The translations under genes were made by a program, and so were the position numbers. This document shows, piece after piece, positions 1-8,768 of a DNA stretch of 64,000 nucleotides. Origin of the DNA: Sphaerimonospora thailandensis (GTDB lineage Bacteria; Actinomycetota; Actinomycetes; Streptosporangiales; Streptosporangiaceae). The stretch covers positions 1 to 64,000 of the forward strand of contig NZ_BOOG01000042.1 in the NCBI RefSeq assembly GCF_016863115.1, read 5' to 3'. A model generated the notes under the pieces. The model worked only from the letters and a program-made list of their open reading frames with translations. It was not told where the DNA came from and did no database searches. Within the stretch, counting starts at the first letter, position 1. Every line of letters starts with the position of its first letter.

Positions 1-2
1 GC

Positions 3-410
3 GTGACCGCCATGGCACCTGCTTTCGACCTGGTCGGCCTCGTCGTGGCCGACATGGGCAAGTCCCTCGCGTTCTACCGGCGGCTCGGTCTCGACATCCC
101 CGCCACGGCCGACACCGAGCCACATGTAGAGGTGACCCTGCCCGGCGGGCTCCGCCTGGCCTGGGACACCATCGAGACGATCCGCTCCTTCGACACCTGG
201 ACGCCGCCCACCGGCGACCCCCGGATCAGCCTCGCCTTCCGCTGCGCGGGTCCGGAAGAGGTCGACCAGACCTACGCCGATCTGGTCGACGCCGGACACG
301 AAGGGCACCGCCCGCCCTGGGACGCGTTCTGGGGGCAGCGCTACGCGGTCGTGCACGACCCGGACGGCAACGGAGTCGACCTCTTCGCGCCGCTGACGCC
401 CGCTACCTGA
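3..410 (+). CDS. VOC-family (glyoxalase/bleomycin-resistance-like) protein
   Basis: A 135-residue single-domain protein of the vicinal oxygen chelate fold. The opening FDLVGLVVADMGKSLAFYR and the ending YAVVHDPDGNGVDLFAP are the two beta-alpha-beta modules typical of the family. The conserved terminal acidic metal-ligand region (DPDGN) is present. The substrate cannot be told. Both GTG at position 3 and ATG at 12 are possible starts, and the true start could not be checked because the window begins here. Its 3' end overlaps the convergent AraC gene by 8 bases. Confidence 0.8.
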   Translation: MTAMAPAFDLVGLVVADMGKSLAFYRRLGLDIPATADTEPHVEVTLPGGLRLAWDTIETIRSFDTWTPPTGDPRISLAFRCAGPEEVDQTYADLVDAGHEGHRPPWDAFWGQRYAVVHDPDGNGVDLFAPLTPAT

Positions 411-1143
411 CCAGTACGGTGAGCGGCGCTCCGGCCAGGGAGCGCACTTCGCGGGCGAGGTGAGCCTGGTCGGCGTACCCAGCGGTCGCCGCCACGGCCG
501 CGAAAGCGGTGCCGGCGCGAGCCATGTCCAACGCCCGGTTCATCCGCAGGATGCGGCCCAGTGTCCGGGGTCCGTAACCGAAGGCGCTCAGGCACCGCCG
601 GTGCAACTGGCGCTCACTGAGACCTGCGCCGCCGGCGATCTCGGCGACCGGAGCGCCGGCACGCACCCGGGCCACGATCCAGGCCGACATCGGATCCGGA
701 CCATCAGACAGGGACAGGCGGCGCAGCGACATCTCTTCCAGCGCCACGCCGAGCGAGGCGGACACCCCTTGGCCCAGTCGGCTCGGCTGGTCGGCGTTCA
801 GCCGGTCGGCCAGCCGCCGCACCTCCCCGGACGGCCACAGGTCGGCCAGGGGGATCCGCCGATCACGCAACTCGTGCGCGGGCACCCCGAAGACGGCGGG
901 GCCCGTGCCGGGCGCGAAGCGCAGCCCGACAAAGCAGTCCACCCGGTCCCGCGTCAGATGCGCCCGCGTGTCCGGTCCGGCCACCAGCAGCTCGCCGTCG
1001 GCCCAGATCACGTCGGTGCATCCGTCGGGGAGCACCCGCTGCACACCGTGGGGCACTGGTGGGATCCGCCACCACAGCACCGCTCCAGGCACTCGCGACG
1101 CCTTTTCCCGGTACATGCCCTGCAGTATCCCGCGGATCTCCAT
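403..1143 (-). CDS. AraC-family transcriptional regulator
   Basis: A 246-residue protein. The N-terminal half (VPHGVQRVLPDGCTDVIW, then FVGLRFAPGTGPAVFGVPAHEL) matches the cupin-like sensor domain of the DUF6597 type often fused to AraC. The C-terminal ~90 residues hold the two helix-turn-helix segments (VAEIAGGAGLSERQLHRRC and FAAVAATAGYADQAHLARE). Expected role: ligand-responsive activator or repressor of nearby genes. The start at 1143 gives a full sensor domain; a second Met lies 9 codons in. It converges on the VOC gene and diverges from the NO reductase, so either could be a target, but no operator was recognised. Confidence 0.85.
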   Translation of the reverse strand: MEIRGILQGMYREKASRVPGAVLWWRIPPVPHGVQRVLPDGCTDVIWADGELLVAGPDTRAHLTRDRVDCFVGLRFAPGTGPAVFGVPAHELRDRRIPLADLWPSGEVRRLADRLNADQPSRLGQGVSASLGVALEEMSLRRLSLSDGPDPMSAWIVARVRAGAPVAEIAGGAGLSERQLHRRCLSAFGYGPRTLGRILRMNRALDMARAGTAFAAVAATAGYADQAHLAREVRSLAGAPLTVLVR

Positions 1144-1287
1144 CAGCCAGCGCCCCGTACGCTTCTGGCCCGGACAGGTGCCGACAAGATGACCGACTTA
1201 TGACTGAGATCCCCTTATCCCCATAAACCTCGCTGGTCGACGCTGAGTTAAACGCCTCTCGTCGCACGCTGGAGCGAGGTGAGTCAG

Positions 1288-3588
1288 ATGACCGCACCAC
1301 CTTCCACGGATGCCGTGCCCCACGGTCGGTTACTGATCCACAAAGCCTGGGTCCAAGTCGCCGTCCTCGTCATCCTGTTCGGATTCCTCGTCCTGGGCGT
1401 GCTGGCCTACCTCACCTACCGGGACGAACCGCCCATCCCGCGGCAGGTCGTCGACGACAAGGGACAGGTCCTGTTCACCGGCGAGGACGTCACCGCGGGC
1501 CAGCAGGTGTTCCTGCGCGCCGGCCTGATGGAGTACGGATCGATCTTCGGCCACGGCGCCTACCTCGGCCCCGACTTCACCGCCGACTACCTGCACCGCG
1601 CGGCCACCATCGCACGGCCGAACGAACCCGGTGGCGACGCCGCCCTCATCGCCGACTTCCAGGCCAACCGCTACGACCCCGCCACCCAGACCCTGACCTT
1701 CAGCGGCCCCCAGACCACCGCCTACCTCGCCAACGAACGGCACTACGCCGACTTCTTCGGCGACCCGACCACCGGCAAGGGCCTGCTGCCCCATGCCATC
1801 ACCGACTCCGCCGAGATCCACCAGCTCACCTCCTACTTCGCCTGGTCGGCCTGGGCCGCCGCCGCCCACCGACCCGGAGCCGACCACTCCTACACCAACT
1901 CCTGGCCCCCAGAACCACTGGTCGGCAACAAACCCACCGCCGAGAACATCGTCTGGAGCGTGCTGTCCCTCATCGCGCTGCTGGGCGGCATCGGCGCCCT
2001 GTTCGGCGTCTACGGCCGCTACGGCGACCGGCTCGGCTGGCGCGGCCGGCAGGCCGACACCCTGTCGTTCCGTCAACCCGGCGAGGTCGCGCTCACCCCC
2101 GCCCAGCGGGTCACCGCACTCTTCTTCTTCGTGGTCGCCGCACTGTTCGTGGCGCAGTCGCTCCTCGGCGGCGCCTCCGAACACTACCGCGCCGACCTCG
2201 GCAGCTTCTTCGGAATCGACCTGGCCCAACTCCTGCCGTACAACCTCACCCGGACCTGGCACCTGCAGATGGCGCTGTTCTGGGTGGCGGCCGCCTTCCT
2301 GGCCGCCGGCATCTTCCTGGCGCCCATCATCGCCAGGCGGGAACCCCGCGGCCAGGACCGCCTCTCGCTGATCCTGCTCGGCGCGCTGGTCATCGTGGTC
2401 GTCGGCAGCCTGCTGGGGGAGTTCTTCAGCATCCGCGGCATGGTGCCTCCCAGTGCCCAGTTCATCGGCGCCAACCAGTACGAATACCTCGACCTGGCCC
2501 GCCTCTGGCAGATCCTGCTCACCGCCGGCATGGGCCTGTGGGCCTTCATCCTGTGGCGGGGCCTGCGCGGCCGGCTGCGCGGCGAGCACCGCGGCAACCT
2601 GCCCTGGATGTTCTTCTGGGCCGCCCTCGCCATCCCGGTCATCTACGCCGTCGGCCTCCTCAGCCGTACGCAGGACACCTTCACCTCCGCCGACTTCTGG
2701 CGCTTCTGGGTGGTGCACCTGTGGGTGGAGGACTTCCTGGAACTGTTCACCACCGTGATGGTCGCCTACATCTTCGTGCTACTCGGCGTCGTCCGCGAGA
2801 AGGTCGCCCTCACCGTCGTCTACCTCGACATCGTGCTGTACTCCGTCGGCGGCGTCATCGGCACCATGCACCACCTCTACTTCAGCGGCGAACCGGCCCA
2901 GCACATGGCCCTGGGCGCCTTCTTCTCCGCGGCCGAGGTCATCCCACTCACCTTCCTCACCGTCGAGGCGTGGAGCTTCCTGCAGCTCGGCGCCCGCCAG
3001 GAGTCCACCTCACCCACGCCGTTCCCGCACCGCTGGGCCGTGATGTTCCTCGTGGCCGTCGGCTTCTGGAACTTCCTCGGCGCGGGCATCTTCGGTTTCC
3101 TGGTCAACCTGCCCATCGTGTCGTACTACGAGATCGGCACCGGTCTCACCGCCAACCACGCCCACGGCTCCATGATGGGCGTGTACGGCATGCTCGCCAT
3201 CGCGATGGCACTGTTCTGCCTGCGCTACATGATCCCGCCCCGGCTCTGGCCGGACCGCCTGGCCAAGATCTCCTTCTGGTCCCTGAACATCGGCCTGGCC
3301 TGGATGTGCTTCGCCACCCTCCTGCCGGTCGGCATCCTGCAGCTCTACCACGCCGTCCACACCGGCTACTGGCACGCACGCAGCCTCAAATACCTCACCA
3401 ACCCGACGAACAGCCTGATCGAGTGGCTCCGCCTGCCCGGCGACGCGCTGTTCATCGTCGGCGGGGCACTGCCGTTCCTCTACATCACCTGGCTCGGCCT
3501 GCGCCACGCCGCCAAGGCCAAACCCGCCACCCCCGGAGAGCCGGAAGACCGACTCTTCACCGAGATCACCGGACCGGCCGGCAGGTGA
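1288..3588 (+). CDS. norB: Quinol-dependent nitric oxide reductase (qNOR)
   Basis: A ~766-residue multi-helix membrane protein of the haem-copper oxidase superfamily that reduces NO to N2O with electrons from the quinol pool. The fused N-terminal extension (one TM helix and a ~200-residue soluble cytochrome-c-like domain lacking haem) followed by 12 more TM helices is the qNOR layout, and the length is normal. Conserved segments seen are HLWVEDFLELF (His plus Glu near the haem/Fe-B site), the His pair of MHHLYF, NHAHGSMMGVYGM and HAVHTGYWHARS. ATG at 1288 is preferred over GTG at 1279 because GAGG at 1276-1279 is then correctly spaced. The next gene begins 7 bases after the stop, so they are probably co-transcribed. 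Likely use is NO detoxification rather than full denitrification, since no other denitrification gene is in view. Confidence 0.93.
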   Translation: MTAPPSTDAVPHGRLLIHKAWVQVAVLVILFGFLVLGVLAYLTYRDEPPIPRQVVDDKGQVLFTGEDVTAGQQVFLRAGLMEYGSIFGHGAYLGPDFTADYLHRAATIARPNEPGGDAALIADFQANRYDPATQTLTFSGPQTTAYLANERHYADFFGDPTTGKGLLPHAITDSAEIHQLTSYFAWSAWAAAAHRPGADHSYTNSWPPEPLVGNKPTAENIVWSVLSLIALLGGIGALFGVYGRYGDRLGWRGRQADTLSFRQPGEVALTPAQRVTALFFFVVAALFVAQSLLGGASEHYRADLGSFFGIDLAQLLPYNLTRTWHLQMALFWVAAAFLAAGIFLAPIIARREPRGQDRLSLILLGALVIVVVGSLLGEFFSIRGMVPPSAQFIGANQYEYLDLARLWQILLTAGMGLWAFILWRGLRGRLRGEHRGNLPWMFFWAALAIPVIYAVGLLSRTQDTFTSADFWRFWVVHLWVEDFLELFTTVMVAYIFVLLGVVREKVALTVVYLDIVLYSVGGVIGTMHHLYFSGEPAQHMALGAFFSAAEVIPLTFLTVEAWSFLQLGARQESTSPTPFPHRWAVMFLVAVGFWNFLGAGIFGFLVNLPIVSYYEIGTGLTANHAHGSMMGVYGMLAIAMALFCLRYMIPPRLWPDRLAKISFWSLNIGLAWMCFATLLPVGILQLYHAVHTGYWHARSLKYLTNPTNSLIEWLRLPGDALFIVGGALPFLYITWLGLRHAAKAKPATPGEPEDRLFTEITGPAGR

Positions 3589-3595
3589 GGCGGCC

Positions 3596-4177
3596 ATGAC
3601 CGAAATCACGACGATCGGCATCACGACCGAAGTCCTGCTCGCCGGCGGCTACGCCGCCCTGCTCATCGTCATCGCCTACGGCCTGGACCTGCTGGCCCGG
3701 CACGCTCACGGCCGGACCGAACGCTTCCGCACCGGGGGATTCCGCTACGACCCCGACCACGACCACTGGACCTGCCCGCAAGACCAACTGTTGCGGCCGC
3801 ACGCATACGACCACCATCGGCGACTGGTCCGCTACCGCGCCCCCGCGGCCGCCTGCGCCGACTGCCCGGCCAGGATGCTGTGCACCGACTCCGACGACGG
3901 CCGCGAGATCACCCGCACGGTCGACCCCTGGCCCCACTCCGAGGCGGGACGGTTCCACCGCGGCATCGCCCTGACCCTCGTCACGCTCGCCACCGTGATC
4001 GTGCTGGCCGAACTGCTCCGCCACCACCACCCCGCAGAACTGATCACGCTCGGCGCCCTGCTGACCGCATGCCTGGCCACCGGCTGGCGGCTCACCGACC
4101 ACCTGCGCGCCACCCCCGACGGCTTCCCCACTCCCGCCCACTACCAGGGCCTGCCGCCCACCCTCAAAGGCGATTAG
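3596..4177 (+). CDS. Small membrane protein with transposase-like Cys cluster, next to qNOR
   Basis: 193 residues with a TM segment near residues 12-33, a soluble middle, and two TM segments near 124-141 and 148-163. The middle part (residues 49-110) has FRYDPDHDHWTCPQ, then C87-x2-C90-P-x5-C96-T, then REITR. Together with C60 this four-cysteine pattern strongly resembles the Cys-rich module found near the C-terminus of IS1182/IS1380-type transposases. No DDE catalytic part is present and the length suits a membrane protein, so this is not an IS remnant in the ordinary sense. The four Cys could bind zinc or an Fe-S centre. It lies 7 bases after norB, so an accessory or redox/assembly role for the NO reductase is plausible but unproven. 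Confidence 0.7.
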   Translation: MTEITTIGITTEVLLAGGYAALLIVIAYGLDLLARHAHGRTERFRTGGFRYDPDHDHWTCPQDQLLRPHAYDHHRRLVRYRAPAAACADCPARMLCTDSDDGREITRTVDPWPHSEAGRFHRGIALTLVTLATVIVLAELLRHHHPAELITLGALLTACLATGWRLTDHLRATPDGFPTPAHYQGLPPTLKGD

Positions 4178-4197
4178 GCGGTGAAACGATTAGGCGG

Positions 4198-5016
4198 TTA
4201 AACGCAGAGCATCCTGGTCAGGCGGCGAGAGGCCAACCACAACCCGCCGACGACCATCGCCGCCAGGTAGGCCGCGTGCCCGAGCGACCCCAGGCCGACC
4301 ACCCCGAGACACAGCCCGCGCACCAACTCCACCGCGTGGTACAGCGGAGTGACCTGGATCAGGACCTCCATGACCAGCGGATAGTCCTGCACAGGGGAGA
4401 AGGTCCCCGAGAACAGGAACAACGCGAACTGACCGACGCTCATCAGGTCGAAGTCCTGCCAGCCGCGCATCAGCGTGCTGATCGCCATGCCGACCGCACC
4501 GAACGCCAACCCGACCAGCACGGACGCCGGGAACGCGGCCAGCGCCCCGCCGGGCGTGGTCAGCCCCATCGCCACCATCACGACCAGGAAAGCCGCCGTG
4601 TACACCGCGCCGCGGACGACTGCCCACACCAGCTCACCCACCGCGAGCTCGATCGGCCGCACCGGCGTCGCCAGCACCGCCTCGAAGGTCTTGGCGTACT
4701 TGAACTTGTGGAAGAAGTTGAACGTCGTCTCAGCAAGGACCCCCGTCATCGCCGACACCGCCAGCATCGCCGGAGCGACGAACGCCGCGTACGACATGCT
4801 CCGCCCGCCGACCGTGATGTCCCCGACCAGCGCGCCCACTCCGACACCGATCGACAGCAGATACAGCACCGGCTCGAAGAAACCCGACAGCAACACGACC
4901 CAGTACGACGGGCCGGACCGCAGCGCGCCCACATTGCGGTTGATCACCGCACCCACCCGGCCGGGGGAGACCCGGCCGACGGCCCTCGCGGGGGACGCCA
5001 CGAACGTGGTCAGCAT
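4198..5016 (-). CDS. ABC-2 type exporter permease (second permease of the operon)
   Basis: A 272-residue integral membrane protein with about six TM helices and the ABC-2 signature region (YAKTFEAVLATPVRPIELAVGELVWAVVRG). It pairs with the upstream permease and the DrrA-like ATPase to form an exporter of the drug/lipid type. The start is ATG at 5016, overlapping the TGA of the preceding permease by one base (TGATG), so translation is coupled. A longer reading frame upstream is ignored because it runs through the neighbouring gene. It converges with the norB-linked gene; the 20 bases between them carry a short direct repeat (GATTAGGCGGT). Confidence 0.88.
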   Translation of the reverse strand: MLTTFVASPARAVGRVSPGRVGAVINRNVGALRSGPSYWVVLLSGFFEPVLYLLSIGVGVGALVGDITVGGRSMSYAAFVAPAMLAVSAMTGVLAETTFNFFHKFKYAKTFEAVLATPVRPIELAVGELVWAVVRGAVYTAAFLVVMVAMGLTTPGGALAAFPASVLVGLAFGAVGMAISTLMRGWQDFDLMSVGQFALFLFSGTFSPVQDYPLVMEVLIQVTPLYHAVELVRGLCLGVVGLGSLGHAAYLAAMVVGGLWLASRRLTRMLCV

Positions 5017-5786
5017 CAGTCCTCCAGCCTGCGCCGGAACGCGAGCACCGCCAGGGCCACGCCACCGACCGCCCACACCAGCAGATATCCCACATGCACG
5101 GCCAGCGGCCACGCGGTCGCCCGGCCGAGCGTCGCCGCCCGGCACATCTCGACCCCATGCCACATCGGCGACGCGTACGCCAGGGGCCGCACCACCGCGG
5201 GCAACTGCTCCACGGGAAAGAACACCCCGGCGAACAGCGTCGACGGGATCATCACGAGGCGGAACAACAGCGAGAAATAGCTGTCATGGTCGATCCGGGC
5301 GGCGAACGCCGTCACCGGCGCAGCGGTCGCCGCGATCAGCAACCCGCACACCACCGGGGTGGCCAGCGACCACGGCGAGTGCAGCCCGCCGAAGAACACC
5401 ACGACCACCAGGAAGGCGAGCACCGCGGCCTCAGCCCGCAACACCAGGTAGAGCAGGTGCCCGCAGACCATGTCCACCGGCCGCACCGGTGTCGCACGCA
5501 TCGCGTGATAGGCCCGGACGTACTTGAAGTCGCCCAGCACCGCGTACGTCGACTCACCCAGCGCGATCTGGAAGGCCGTCGAGGCGAGCACCCCCGGCAC
5601 GATCCACGACAGGTAGTCGACGCCCTCGACCGAACCGACATAGCGCCCGACCCCGATGCCGATGCTGATCAGGAACAGCACCGGCAGGACGAAGGACGAG
5701 AAGATCGAAGCCTGCCACAGCCGGCGGTACAGCGTCAGTTGCCGGTTCAGCACGGCCAGCGTGGGATGCAGGGTTCCAGCCGTCAT
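5016..5786 (-). CDS. ABC-2 type exporter permease (first permease of the operon)
   Basis: A 256-residue permease with six predicted TM helices, homologous to its downstream partner (shared pattern DFKYVRAYHAMRATPVRPVDMVCGHLLY and FAGVFFPVEQLP). Two different permeases plus one ATPase suggest a heterodimeric membrane part. It starts one base after the ATPase stop codon and its own stop overlaps the next gene, giving a tight three-gene operon. Substrate unknown; DrrB-type daunorubicin exporters are the closest well-known family. Confidence 0.88.
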   Translation of the reverse strand: MTAGTLHPTLAVLNRQLTLYRRLWQASIFSSFVLPVLFLISIGIGVGRYVGSVEGVDYLSWIVPGVLASTAFQIALGESTYAVLGDFKYVRAYHAMRATPVRPVDMVCGHLLYLVLRAEAAVLAFLVVVVFFGGLHSPWSLATPVVCGLLIAATAAPVTAFAARIDHDSYFSLLFRLVMIPSTLFAGVFFPVEQLPAVVRPLAYASPMWHGVEMCRAATLGRATAWPLAVHVGYLLVWAVGGVALAVLAFRRRLED

Positions 5787-5787
5787 G

Positions 5788-6723
5788 TCAATCCACCAAC
5801 GTCCGACCGGTCAGCTGGAGGAACACGTCCTCCAGGGTGGAGCGCCGCACCAGCACAGTGGACGGCGTCAGACCCCGCCGGTGCACCTCGGCCAGCGCCG
5901 CGTCCCCGTCGTCGGCGTAGACCAGCACCCGGTCGGGCAGCGGATCGATCCGCTCCCCGACGCCCGCCAGCTTCGCCGCGTAATCGGCGTTGAAATCCAA
6001 CCCGTCGGGAAAGCGCAACTCGACCACCTCGGCCGTGGAGTAGGTCTCGATCAGCGAACGCGGCGACCCCTCCGCGATGATCTTCCCGCCGTCCATCACC
6101 ACCAGCCGGTCGCACAGCTGCTCGGCCTCGTCCATGTAGTGCGTCGTCAACACCAGCGTCGTGCCACGCTGCTTCAGCCGGAACAGCCGCTCCCACAACA
6201 GGTGCCGGGCCTGCGGGTCCAGCCCCGTCGTGGGCTCGTCCAGCAGCACCAGGTCGGGCTCGTTGACCAGCGCCCGCGCGATCGTCAGCCGCCGCTTCAT
6301 GCCACCCGACAGCGGCTCCACCTTGCCCTTCGCCCGGTCCGACAACCGCACGAACTCCAGCAGCTCATCGGCCCGGCGGTGACTCTCCGACCGCGACAGC
6401 CCGAAATACCGCGCGTACGTCGTCAGGTTCTCCCGCACCGTCAGATCGGGATCGAGATTGTCCAACTGCGGGCAGACCCCCAGCCGCGCCCGGATCGCGG
6501 TGCCGTCCCGCACCGGGTCCATGCCCAGGATGCGCAGCTCCCCGGAGGTCGGCACGGACACACACCCGATCATGCGCATGGTCGAGGACTTGCCGGCCCC
6601 GTTCGGCCCCAGGAAGCCGAACGCCTCGCCGGGAGCCACCTCCAGGTCGATCCCGTCGACCGCGGTGAAATCACCGAAACGTTTCACCAGGTCACGAGCG
6701 AAAATCAAGGGTTGATCAGCCAC
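5788..6723 (-). CDS. ABC exporter ATP-binding protein, DrrA type
   Basis: A 311-residue ATPase powering the two downstream permeases. Visible motifs are Walker A GPNGAGKSS, signature LSGGMKRRL, Walker B LVLLDEPTTGLD, and the switch His in VLTTHYMDEAE. The C-terminal ~70 residues are the DUF4162-like extension typical of DrrA-type proteins. GTG at 6723 (VADQPLIFARDL) is chosen as start because it directly precedes the conserved beta strand; the frame is open further upstream without family sequence. It is probably controlled by the TetR gene that starts 0.7 kb upstream on the same strand. Confidence 0.92.
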   Translation of the reverse strand: MADQPLIFARDLVKRFGDFTAVDGIDLEVAPGEAFGFLGPNGAGKSSTMRMIGCVSVPTSGELRILGMDPVRDGTAIRARLGVCPQLDNLDPDLTVRENLTTYARYFGLSRSESHRRADELLEFVRLSDRAKGKVEPLSGGMKRRLTIARALVNEPDLVLLDEPTTGLDPQARHLLWERLFRLKQRGTTLVLTTHYMDEAEQLCDRLVVMDGGKIIAEGSPRSLIETYSTAEVVELRFPDGLDFNADYAAKLAGVGERIDPLPDRVLVYADDGDAALAEVHRRGLTPSTVLVRRSTLEDVFLQLTGRTLVD

Positions 6724-6862
6724 ATCTGCCGACCCTAGCCAACGCCCCCGACAATTCCGCAACAGGTTTTCCCGCACCGCTGCCGACCCCCCTCGCAGGC
6801 CAACGCGGACGAGTTCACGCCCACGGCCTCCGCTTCGGCCCGAAGCGACGTCTGCCCTGCCA

Positions 6863-7456
6863 TCACCCGCGCGCGATTCCCTCCCTGGAGGAGGACGGCC
6901 AGTTCTCCAGGGCGATATGGAGGGCATCCAGCCCCCGCTCCCAGGACGTCCGTACCGGACGGGAATGCCGGAACCCCGCAGACGCCTCGATGACGACGTA
7001 GCCGTGAAACGCACTGCGCAGCAGACGCACCGCATCGGTGAGGTCCGGCTCGGCCAGACCGTACGCGCGCAGCATCGCGGGCGGCGCCTCGATGAGGCTC
7101 CGGTGGCCCGGCGACCGGGCGAGCACCTCGGGAGAGATCTCCATCTGCGTCGCCGCGTAGCGACCGGGATGCTTCAGCGCGAACTCCCGGTAGGCGTGCG
7201 CGAAAGCGGTCAGCGCGTCCCTGCCGGCCCGGCCCGCGATCGCGGCGTTGATCCGCTCGGCGAAGTCGCGTGCGGCCAGCACCGCGACCCGCGTCCGAAG
7301 GTCCTGAACGCTCTTCACATGGGAGTACAGACTGGCGTCCTTCACCCCGAAACGCCGCGCCAGCGCCGAGATGGTGATGTTGCCGAACCCGACCTCATCG
7401 GCCAGATCCGCCGCCGCCTCCACCACCCGGTCAGCCGTCAACCCGGCCCGCGCCAC
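6863..7456 (-). CDS. TetR-family repressor
   Basis: 197 residues. The N-terminal DNA-binding domain contains the classic helix-turn-helix ITISALARRFGVKDASLYSHVKS. The C-terminal part (TAFAHAYREFALKHPGRYAATQ ... LLRSAFHGYVVIEASAGF) matches the TetR_C_33/WHG-type ligand domain. It lies upstream of and in the same direction as the ABC exporter genes (139 bases between its stop and the ATPase start), so the exporter is the likely target together with itself. A perfect inverted repeat 28 bases upstream of its start codon is a good operator candidate. Confidence 0.9.
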   Translation of the reverse strand: MARAGLTADRVVEAAADLADEVGFGNITISALARRFGVKDASLYSHVKSVQDLRTRVAVLAARDFAERINAAIAGRAGRDALTAFAHAYREFALKHPGRYAATQMEISPEVLARSPGHRSLIEAPPAMLRAYGLAEPDLTDAVRLLRSAFHGYVVIEASAGFRHSRPVRTSWERGLDALHIALENWPSSSREGIARG

Positions 7457-7483
7457 CCCCCACCTCCGACAATCCTCAGTTTT

Positions 7484-7508
7484 CTAGGTAAATTCCTAAT
7501 ATACCTAG
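7484..7508. promoter_or_regulatory. Candidate TetR operator (inverted repeat CTAGGTA-N11-TACCTAG)
   Basis: A perfect 7-bp inverted repeat separated by 11 AT-rich bases stands 28 bases before the TetR start. The AT content is strikingly lower in GC than the surroundings. Size and position fit autoregulation by the adjacent TetR protein. Confidence 0.65.
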
Positions 7509-7543
7509 GCAGGGTGGGAAGGAGGAAATGCTCGCCTCTTGGC

Positions 7544-8332
7544 TCAGTCCAGGTCGCGCAGCCCCTGCAGGACCCGCAACAACGTATCCCGATCGGGCCC
7601 CTCCGCCCGTTCGGCCCGATGATGCCGCCGCACCCGCCGGGGCAGCGCCTGCGCCGGTACGGCGAGAGCCGCGGCCGGGGGAGAACCGACCGTTGCGACG
7701 GCCCGCACCGGAACAGAAACCTCCGGGGGAGCGCCCTCCCCGGCAGAAGCAGAATCGGCGGCGACCACAGGGGATGTCGGCAGCTCACACCACACGATCT
7801 TGCCCCGGTCCCGCGCCGTGTGATACCCCCAGCGCGTCGCCAGACAGTCCACGAGCTCGAGCCCGCGGCCGCCCTCCTCGAGTCCTCCATCGCCCGGACC
7901 GCCGTCACGGCGGGGGACCGGCGCGCCCGCGCTCGCGTCCCACACCTCGATGAACAGGCTGCGCGACCGCGCCGACAGACGCAGCCGTACCGCGACGCTG
8001 CGCAGCGTCACGGGGAACATCGACGACACGATCGGTGGACTGGACACCGCGTTGGTCGCCCGAACCGCGTTCGTCACCAACTCCGACACCAGCAACTCGG
8101 CCGTCTCGACCAGATGCGGCAACCCCCACAGCCCGAGCTGAGCGCACGCGAAGGCACGGGCACGGCGGGGTGCGGTCCAGCCGGAACCGAGCACCTTGTG
8201 CGCGGACCCGCCACCGTCGTCCCCCTTGGGGAAAGGAGATGTCAGCATGCCCGCGAAGGCATCCGGATGGCCCGGCCGCAGGCGGCCCGAGCGGCAAGCG
8301 TCGGAAATCGCATGGCTCCGATAATCCGCCAT
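7544..8332 (-). CDS. RsbW-like ATP-binding regulatory protein (HATPase)
   Basis: 262 residues. The central ~130 residues form a GHKL ATPase fold as in the anti-sigma factor/serine kinase RsbW: N box ELLVSELVTNAV, G1-like EVWDASAGAPV and G2-like GGRGLELVDCLATRWGY. The C-terminal ~70 residues are Ala/Pro/Arg-rich and probably disordered. Streptomycete-type genomes carry dozens of such stand-alone ATPases, often working on sigma factors or anti-anti-sigma factors. ATG at 8332 is used; ATG at 8248 is an alternative. No partner gene is adjacent. Confidence 0.8.
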   Translation of the reverse strand: MADYRSHAISDACRSGRLRPGHPDAFAGMLTSPFPKGDDGGGSAHKVLGSGWTAPRRARAFACAQLGLWGLPHLVETAELLVSELVTNAVRATNAVSSPPIVSSMFPVTLRSVAVRLRLSARSRSLFIEVWDASAGAPVPRRDGGPGDGGLEEGGRGLELVDCLATRWGYHTARDRGKIVWCELPTSPVVAADSASAGEGAPPEVSVPVRAVATVGSPPAAALAVPAQALPRRVRRHHRAERAEGPDRDTLLRVLQGLRDLD

Positions 8333-8768
8333 CAACCCGCGTGAGGTGACCGGGTTGACTCGATTGGACGGTATTTTCTTCCCGCGCTGTTAACTGTATT
8401 TCTCCTCGGAATGGGTTTCTTCCGCCCGCACGTCACCCCCCGGCTGGAGAGGCTCGCAAACCGTCGAAAACGATGTCGAGAAGCCGGCCGATCCAGGTAT
8501 TCCAACGCTGACAGCGGTCCGTCCCGGGTGACCCGCCCGCGGCCGACGACTTCGAGGACCTCAGCGTGGACGACGTATCGTCGAATGGCCGTTCAACCCT
8601 CCCGGCACCTCACGCAAGGCGGCAAGACGCAGCGGGGGAGCGGCTTCACAGGCGCGGTGCCACCTCCAACTCAGACCTCGGATGTTGTTCAGCCTCATCG
8701 TCCGCCCGAACCGCGGGCCGGCTTCCAACAGCCCCACGACAGCCTGATCAACGCCATCCCGTGGCAAC
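8333..8768. other. Intergenic region, 436 bases, no gene recognised
   Basis: Several open frames cross this stretch but none has family sequence or a ribosome binding site. The part near 8350-8410 is AT-richer than its surroundings (ACGGTATTTTCTTCCC, GTTAACTGTATTTCTCC) and probably contains the promoter of the minus-strand RsbW-like gene. Nothing else was seen. Confidence 0.5.

Noticed and set aside
1330-2718. Long minus-strand open frame opposite norB
   Set aside because: Low-complexity Gly/Glu/Asp-rich translation without family similarity; antisense shadow of norB.
3596-4177. Insertion sequence remnant suggested by the transposase-like Cys motif
   Set aside because: No terminal repeats, no DDE residues, an intact reading frame with TM helices, and tight linkage to norB.
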